Below, one piece after another: positions 51,101 to 60,482 of a stretch of DNA of 64,000 nt. The stretch's first letter is position 1, and every line of letters starts with the position of its first letter. The position numbers and the translations under genes were made by a program. Origin of the DNA: Molanna angustata (taxonomy: Eukaryota; Arthropoda; Insecta; Trichoptera; Molannidae); assembly GCA_963576475.1 (NCBI GenBank), contig OY754978.1, forward strand, positions 1,165,364 to 1,229,363, read 5' to 3'. The notes beneath the pieces are model-generated. The model was not told the origin of the DNA. It made no database searches and was given only the letters and a program-made list of their open reading frames with translations.

Positions 51101-54100
51101 ATATCACTTGAGAAAAGAAGAAAGATATCCGATGTCTATCTGCTTTATAAAATACTTAATAACCTTGTAGACAGCTCTTACCTACTCCAAAAAATTTCTT
51201 TCAACTGCCCCATGAAAACAACACGCCAAAATCACCTTTTCTATACACCACACTGCAGAACAAATTACGCACAGAATAATTATGTAAACAGATGCTTAAA
51301 TTATTATAATAGTCTTGACCCCAAACCTGATATATTTAACTCCACACAGACATCGATGAAACGCCAATTACGGGCGGTTATTGGTAATATTACTGGTTAA
51401 AAATCAAACCTACTTTCCTTAAACCTTCATCCCTTCCTTATCAACGCTTTCCTATATCCATTACCCTTCCCTTTCCCCCACATACACTCACCATCATAAA
51501 ATGACTACCCAACATCAATAATATATAATAATTTAAATATGTGAAACTTTATAATTGGCTGTTTCTTTTGTATTCTCATTTGCAATTAAGTATTATTATT
51601 ATAAATGTATAGCTGTTAAGTTTCTAAACAAATAAAAAAATAAATAAAATAAAATAAAACTTTTATGTCAAAATATATTTTAAAAGTAAACCTACATACC
51701 ACTTGAGTCGCAAAAGAATATTTACATCTATAATTCTTGATAATATTGAATAATGAACAGATGAGAAAGACAATTTCTGCCAACTTAACAGTTTTGTTGT
51801 TGGAAGCACCACTAGCATAATTTCTCTTACCTGTAGGCTACAGGATCCAGGTGTCTTGAAGTATTGAAAATCAAAACCGCCCGTTCTGAGGTAATCGGTG
51901 AATTCTTCAGATAATTCCATGTCAGGATCAAATATCTTATATACAAAGTAAAAACATACATATTATAAATATCTCCATTATGGAACAACATCCTAAATAC
52001 CTACACCCGGCGCAACTGTATTTGAACCTTGAATCTATTGGTCAAGATTATGATGTTGATACATAATTTTTTTTTTTTATCTATAATTAAAAGTAAAGAC
52101 TTTTTGATTCTACATTAATTTTTTATTCTGCGCGATAGGCCTATTTCGCCTTGTTAGGGCATTAACTAGCTTATTAATGCTATATATAAGCTAGTTAATA
52201 GCTTATTAATGCTATATATAAGCTAGTTAATGCCCTAACAAGGTGAAATAGGCCTATCGCGCAGAATAAAAAATTAATGTAGAATCAAAGTCTTTACTTT
52301 TAATTATAGATAAAACTTATAATGGAATTCTACCAAATAAAAACTTCGTCGATAATTAATTAATTGATACATAATAATATACACTATGAACCATCATGCT
52401 GTTTCCTTATTAGAGATAGGAAACAAGAGCCTAGATGAGTGAATATATGTACACAGACACCATAAAAAATGTATAATATTGTAAAAGTTGGTATGATTGC
52501 ATTTGGTGTTGTTACACATTAAATACAGGATATTCCCTACAATTTGGGATTTTTTTCTTTCGTAATATTTGTGAAAGTTTTATCTCATAAATCTGCGCAA
52601 ATCGTTAAAAATTAGTTTGTTTTGTTTAAGAAGGCAAATAACGCTAAATCTAGTGACTGAATACATGATAATTATATTAAAACTGCCTAATTTGCCCTTT
52701 TAATGTTATTTTAATATTTTAATTATCTAATAGAAGTGGGTAGGTCATTTTAAAATAACATTCCCCTATATGACAGTAATTTCTGTGCTGTAGTTGTATA
52801 ATGATTTTGAACTTTCCTCTAGTTTTTCCTGTTTCACTAGAAAAAAATTCAGGATGATTCTGTCTGTGAGCATATATAGTCGCAATTGTATCTATTATCT
52901 GTATCAGTGTTGGAACCGGAAAGTCTACATAAATCTGTTCCATCGGATGATCTATAAGTTTGCCTAGTATAATTTTTATAATCAGTCTTTGTGTGACTTC
53001 AACTGGCAAAAGATTCGTCCTATAAGTACCAACCCATCCGAAAACACCATACATAAGGATAGAGTGAACAAATGCAAAAAAAAAAAATATGCACTCTTTA
53101 AACAAAAGATTTATATATCTACGACATATAGTTATGGAATCATTTTAAAAAAATGCTGTAAAAAGGGATATTTTTAATATTTCTGTAGCGGGCTGAGCCA
53201 GCTAACCTTTCCCCCGCCAGGCGACCCGACCGTTGTAAACCGCCGCTCGACGAAGCGGCGGCTATCTTCTGTAGACTCTCGTTCGGTCGAGGTGTTGCGC
53301 TTCGTCATCTCCATTTTTGTCCGCGCAATTAATCCGCGTAATATTAATTAGTAATAATTATTCTTTCATTGTATTTTATATATACTTGTTTGTGTACGAA
53401 TAAAAGTTCCACGTAAGTAAATCATCTTTCAATATTGAGATACCCACTGCTCTTATTTATAACTGTTTAATATTGTGCACATCTATGCTATACAATTACT
53501 ACCGGTAACGTATAGTATATTGGGGGACGGTTCGTCCATATTACACGTGTGGACAAACCGTGGTACAGGTACACGTCGATTGGTTCGATCCCAATCCAAA
53601 CGTGCGAAAGGTTCATTCGTCCGGCGGTTCGATTCTGCCCAAACGAATAAAGTGGAACAGGGCTTCAAACCCTCTGTGTTTCTATCCACGAGAGCCATAC
53701 CTCCAAGACCTCCAACCCAAATAACTTCAGCCCCCCATATTTCTTTAGGGATTTATGCTAAATTTTAAAATTGTGTGATATACATTCATTAGGCAAATGT
53801 TGAAAATACTTAAGGTATTTTTTAGAAACACACTGTTTAACATATTTGAGAAATTTTGTATCAAATTGGAGTGTTTAGGTTTATAAGCCCTCTAAAAATG
53901 CATATTAACAGAAGACATGCATATTAAATCTTAAATATATTAAAATCAGATTGTTGACCTTAAAATTTCTCCTTATAAAGTTTTAAATATGAGATTAGAG
54001 GAACTTCATTTGGAGATATGGCAACATTATTCAGTTTATTTGACTGACTGACAGTCATACCAACATTACCATGAATTGCATATTTATGTGAAACACAGTA

Positions 54101-57100
54101 TAATAAAATATATTTACATCTTCTCCTGGTATGCCCAATATAATGTTGAACCGTCCACCACCACAACTATTGCATTTTCTTATGTTGTTTTCAAGAAAAT
54201 ATATTGCTCTGTTGTGGAAATCTTTCTAAAAATATTAACTTCTAGTTAACTGTAACATACTTCATTGTTAAAACAATTAAATAAAAAAAAATGAGCACAT
54301 CCTTGTCAAAGTTGTCTTCACATATTGAATTTGTAATTGATTTTCCATTAGCATACATTAAATTACTCAATTAATAACTTGTTTTCTCAAAATAATCATT
54401 TTACTTCATTATTTATCAAATATTCCTTCATTTAAATTTAGTTTACTTAAACCATGTTTAGTAATGTATATTAAGTACTATAATTTTAACTATTTTTACA
54501 TTGAAAACATGTAAAAATAGTAAAATATTATAACCGAATAAAACTCAAAGGTATTCTGAACGTTCAGACGAAAATGCATAGCTTTATTTATTTTTTATGA
54601 AATGCATAGCTTTATTTATTTTGTATGAAATGCATAGCTTTATTTATTTTGTATGAAATGCATAGCTTTGTTATTGTTCAATATTATCTAAATATCAAAT
54701 GAATCAAGCTGGAAGTTTTAACATGCATCGGGAATACATAAATTCTGAATTTTTCTGAACTCTAACTGGTCGGGTAGACAGACAGACAGACAGCAAGGAA
54801 AGATAAAGAAAATGTTGTAATAAAACAAAAATATATAACCTTTTGATTGTCAGTCAATAAATCATAGGAGTAATTATAGAAATTAGTATCACAGAATCTT
54901 ATATAACCACACCAGGCATATTTTGGTAAATCTTTATCCTCATCTAAAAGAATAAAAGACATTTTTTGACAAACTTTTATATATTTGGAATACATACTAT
55001 ACAGAAACAAAAATCAGGCACCTACAGGGCTTACAACCTGATGTCGGCTGGTTTACATGATCGCTTTAAGTGCTTGCGTAAATGTTCACCAATTACGGTT
55101 CTTTATTGAGTCCCCTCCCCCCAATCCAATTTGACTATGTTTTATTATTTAAATATACATGTAGATTTTAGTATTACATACCATATTATATGTTATCAAA
55201 ATAATTATCGTTTCCTTTCCTAATGTGAGCTAGAAGATGATGAATATAATATATTGTGCAGAATTCTTACAAAACTTGAAAATTAGGTGAAATTACTAAC
55301 GCCATCTATGACATTAACAAATATTTTGTCCGATAGTCTAATAGTTCATTTCACGACAGCTAAAAAATAACTATAAAGAATCACTTATATAGGGATTATT
55401 AAAGATTAGGTAGTGTCTGTTGGAGAAAATGGACGACTGTATGAAGGATTTTAAAAATCTGGAGTAGAAGTAGGCAGACAATATTTTTAAGGGAAAAACA
55501 ATGAAGTTAAGATGACTTACTGCGAACTACAATGACACCACACATGGAGTTTATTATATTAGTAGAAGAAGAAGATGCACTGGACATAATACAACACAAT
55601 GAAGAAGAGTATTTGTCGCAGTTTAAACTATGTAGAAAACTTATATAACTTGAAGGTAAGACAGTACTGTACGTATCTCCTTGCTAAAGGGATGTCCCAA
55701 ACTGTTTCTAACATATATTTTGGTTTTCACCAACCTATTGTATATAATATTATGTTGTAATATATATTTTCTACCTTTGATATTGATTCCAACACAGTAA
55801 CACTGTCTATTGGCACCTTTAGTTCCGATATAATCAGCTAGAGGTCTGATGTACAGATTGTTACCCTTAGTAAAGTCACCACTAGCACACTCAAATAGTT
55901 CCACGTCAAATAGTCTTGAGATTGCTGAAATATATTTACCTACTTGTTTATTCATGTTCATTATTTATACATAATAAATTGGATGCAGATACTCTTCTTC
56001 TTACAATTCATTCAGCCACAACCTCTTTGTTTGATGGCAATCATCTGGCATAAATAATTAAGCTATTGTGCCATATAATAATATTTTAAAAGATAAAATC
56101 CTTTTTTTAGCAATGTTACCTATATGATGAAAAAATATATATATTTTTAAATATTATGATTAATTATTATCATATATTTTTATAGGAATCACTTTTTTAA
56201 TGTACAATAACAAACTCATAATAGATATCAAAAAAACATAAAATTGTATGGAAACATACCAATGGCCAATTCTCGGTCCATTTGTAATCTCAATACATTG
56301 ATCATAAGAGTTCTACTGAATATTTCACCGAGTGATGAACTACACTTCAATATCAGCTTTTCAAACGATGTCAGTTGATCGTATGTTTTCAAAAATAGAA
56401 CTGGAATAAAAAAAGAAATGCATAATAAAAGAATCTGTATTTTTATTTTACACAGCTGCTAATTACTGTTAATACTACTGATAATTTTGTATTAAATTCA
56501 TTGGTTGACAATAAGAAATGCCAGCAAAATTATATATATATTTTTTTATAGAAAAGTAAATATAGATTATTCAAGTTGTAATTTAGGTATGTAAATCTTT
56601 AAAAAATAATTATGTTCATCTATGGAAAGTCAAATTTAGAATTGATGTTCTAAATTTGACTTTCCATATTGGTTAATTATCAAAAATTAGAGAACAAAAA
56701 GGGTTAAAAAATTGTTTACCTTATTGTACACATTGTGATAAACCAAATTAATTTTAAGTGAGAGTGTGCATAAAAAATATATAAAATTTTTATTTTAAGA
56801 TAAATAACTCACTATATGACGTGGCTTCGATTTGCAAACTTTCAAATTTGAATGTGGGTTTTAGTAGAGCTACTTTCAGTAGAAAATTACCATTGCTTGA
56901 TGAACTTTTATTTTTATCAAGGTTAGACTGAAAAATATTTATTTGTGAATAACACATTCATTAGATAATTATAATATGTATATTATGCACTCTCAGGCCG
57001 TTATTTAAAACCATATTGAGACAGCGTCGCTCTTTTTATCCTTTCATTACTGTTTGCATTCAAATTTAGCACCAAATAATGTCACCAGTAGTAGAACATG

Positions 57101-60100
57101 AGTAGGACATCTGGTGGTTATGTCAAGTATTTTAATTGCTTTTGTTTATATTAAAAGCTTCATTAGCATGATTCATAAATCCTTGCTGTGAATTTTATTC
57201 AACGCATTATTTTCGGGATTTAATAATTGTTTAACTCGAATATTTTTATTATTGCATATGCGCAAACATTGGACTTTTTTCCTATCTAAATCAAAAATAT
57301 CTTTGACTCCCGACAGGGAATAAAATCCAATGTTTGCGCATATGCAATAATAAAAATATTCGATAACTTACACATTGGTACAAGTAGGTAAATAAGACAA
57401 AAATGACCTTATAAGTCTGGCGCAATTCAAGGGTGACTTCTATGCGAAAAATGCATTGTCACCTCAGGTATTAGAATTGTTGCTTTCATTATTTACAAAA
57501 AACCAATTCTCTCAATAGATGGCGTTACAACAAAAATAAATAAAAATAATAAGAATGTTATTCATAATTTCACACATAGATGGTTGTAGTAAAAATCCTT
57601 ATTTCCTCAAGCGAAAAGAATTTCAGTATTGCAATATATAGAACTTTCAAAAATTGAATTGATAGGGATCTCATTAAAAAGGCATAATTGGTTAACGTTG
57701 TGCAAGCGCATAAAGTGATCACGTAGACCAGCCGATGACAGGTCGTAAGCCCTGTAGGTGCCTTGATTTACCGGTTCTCCTACAGTAAATATTCCAACTT
57801 CGTCTCTATTAAGATAATTAAAAATCTGTTAAAAAATTGTTTAACTGTTTTTTCAGTTCGAAATTTTGAGAAATGTCGAAGAGAGACCGCAAAAACGTTT
57901 GCGAGAATATTATTTTTATCATAACTTTAAATAATAATAAAAATGTATGTAGATAAGTACCCTGAAACTAGAGTGGAACATGGCCCATCCAATATGTGAA
58001 GAATCCGTTGTAAGAGATTTTTTTTTCTTTGAATATATTATATCATCTTCAAGTGGCATCACAGCTCCAATAGAAAGTGCTTCTTCTTTATTCATTTCAC
58101 TGAAAGTAGGTAATACGTGGCAGGAAAATTTTATAAATGCAATATGATTTTTCTCTGACTGGAAACAAACTCAAAAATTCTTAGTATAATAGTTTTGTAA
58201 ATAGAATGCCCTGAGAAGTTTGTTTTGATAGGCAATGTATAAGGATTAAGATCTCATAGTCGCTACCCAACCAAATGGTGCGACAAAATCAAATAAGGTA
58301 TGTGGTCTTCATGCTCTACATTCTGCTCAGAAGAGATCATCATAGAGGCAGGTCATACAAACAGTGATTGAATGCAGCCACTGTCCAAAGTCATAAGGAA
58401 AAGGACAAGAGAGTAAATATAAACAAACTTATGAAACAACAGAAATAACTACTTTGTTTGTTTTCCAACGATTAACAACTATTGGATAATTAATTTCTGT
58501 GTATTTTCATTTGTGTATTTATTTAATAACTATATTATTAACTTGTTTTCGTTTTGTTGTTCTTTAATTTTTTACTTATTGTTTTTAAATGTTCTATTGA
58601 GAATATTTTTTAAAAGAATTCTTTTTTCTTGCTTATATTTTTTATTTTGTTTGTGTTATTTTATTTTTTGATATGATTTTAGTGATGCACATGTTTGTTT
58701 TTTTCTTGTTTAACAAATTTTTGTAAATGCTCACATGGGCGTTGAACTTATATATAAATAAATATAAACGAAGTAGTGGTGGCTTTCAGAGATAACAGCT
58801 TTTAAACTGTTAAAAATTGCTATTTAGACACATCAATTATTTCTTATTTGAAAGTGTCTGTTGAGGAGATTCCACCAACCAATGTCTGTCGATGGAAAGT
58901 GTGATTTCTATTACAATAGTCTTCCGCAGTGAATATAAAAAATCACACATTATACTATAACGGTTCATATTGACGTGTTAAATTAGCAATTTTATGACGT
59001 AAATTTGGCTGTCACTGGCGCCTGGTCTAAATGTGACTGAGACGAGGGATGATTATACCTACCTTATAATTATCTGGTCAGACTGCATCAATATTTTGAT
59101 GAATTTATTTATCCATCCAGGCATACCTTCACTATTAACTTGTACTATCCTAAAAATACAATATTACCATCATTATTGCAACATCATACAATAGTTTCTA
59201 TATATAATATTTATTTTTTTACAAACATTGTTATAAATACGTTTTCATTTCTCATTCATGAATATCACATATTTTCCACTTTTGAGTAAAGTCTGATTTT
59301 TTTAAAAGTGCCAATTCTATACATAAACAAAAAAAATGCATAGTATTTACGCATGTAAATGTATTAGTAGAATCGTGGTTGCTGATTGGTTTACACCATT
59401 TGGTGTCCTTAACAACAAACATCAACAAACCCGACAGTACGTATCTATCTCTCGAAGTGCGCGCACGTTTGATTTTTTATGGTGACCATGTGTTCTAAAT
59501 TAGATATTGTTTTCATTGATGATTTTTTTATTTCTAACTTATGTATTTTATTTTTAGTATAATTATTATTATAAACATGTGTTATCACCGTCTTAGTATA
59601 GAATAAGTGTCCATTAGTTATGTGTATTAGTTACATAGTTATATTATTTATGTACATGTGTTTGCCTCAATGAAATATTATGTTAATATTTTGTATAATA
59701 TAATTCATTATTTTGTAAAATAATATGTAACTGTTTATTATTATAAGGATTAATTACTTCATAATGTATTATTTTTTTATTCCTAATAAAGAGTATCAAA
59801 TAAATATTTCGTTTAAATATTACTTTTCCAGGAGATGCCCATTGACATTTGCAGAAAATACCTAATAATGTAGACCCATTAAAGCCGCATGGTACCGGGG
59901 GTAAGTATAGGTATGAGTAGATTTGAAGATTTTGAAGATATATGCATGTGCAAGTAACAACCGTTTTATATCATGAAATGATAAAAAAATCTCATATTTT
60001 TTTTTCTTTTACACCATGGTCACCTTATGACCATTGGCACTTTTAAAAAAATCAGACTTTACCTAACCAATAAAATATTTAACCTCAAACTCCTAATATT

Positions 60101-60446
60101 TTGTTTTTACTCCACACTAACCCAAGGTTATATTTATTTATTTATTTTAATTTATTTTATTTTACCAAGGACAGCACACAGTACATGCATACAATTATTG
60201 AAATTAAATAAATAAAAATACAAAAATGACATGTACCTCTTACGTACTATACCTAATATCAAAATAATACAACAAAAAAAGTGTGAATTAGTGGGGTGCG
60301 CGCATGAGAGAAGAGTAATACATGTGTGAGTGAAAGATATATAGTGGGGAGTTATGATTTTGCAATTTTTAAGGCTATTTTTTTTATTGCAGATTATCAA
60401 CTAGTATCATGCTGAGATTGTATTCTGAAAGTTTCATCACAATGTA

Positions 60447-60482
<36 letters not shown>

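Larger units (their letters stand above)
30129..51935 (-). other. ADCY10: sAC: C-terminal helical repeat part (thirteen exons)
   Basis: From 51935 down, the protein is a series of TPR-like helices, for example ECEMFLSIMYTQIIEHCKKS, EYTQLQINFGYIQEAMVVL, FEYGNIHEAKKQLHKAMYLF, FNEALALYKELRVGA and VKKYLKTGLAMAKEL. It ends in an ERNYWVTH motif followed by a Pro/Tyr-rich tail and stop at 30129. The 40-nt exon 50810-50771 is unusually small. The donor A|GTAACA after the 36280-36081 exon is weak. The 35711-35546 exon uses AG|GTAAGT rather than a nearby GT, because only that keeps the frame. Confidence 0.8.

Noticed and set aside
57236..57363. Membership of the box-linked hairpin family
   Set aside because: There is no TATGGARTTCTAY box, tail or flanking duplication.
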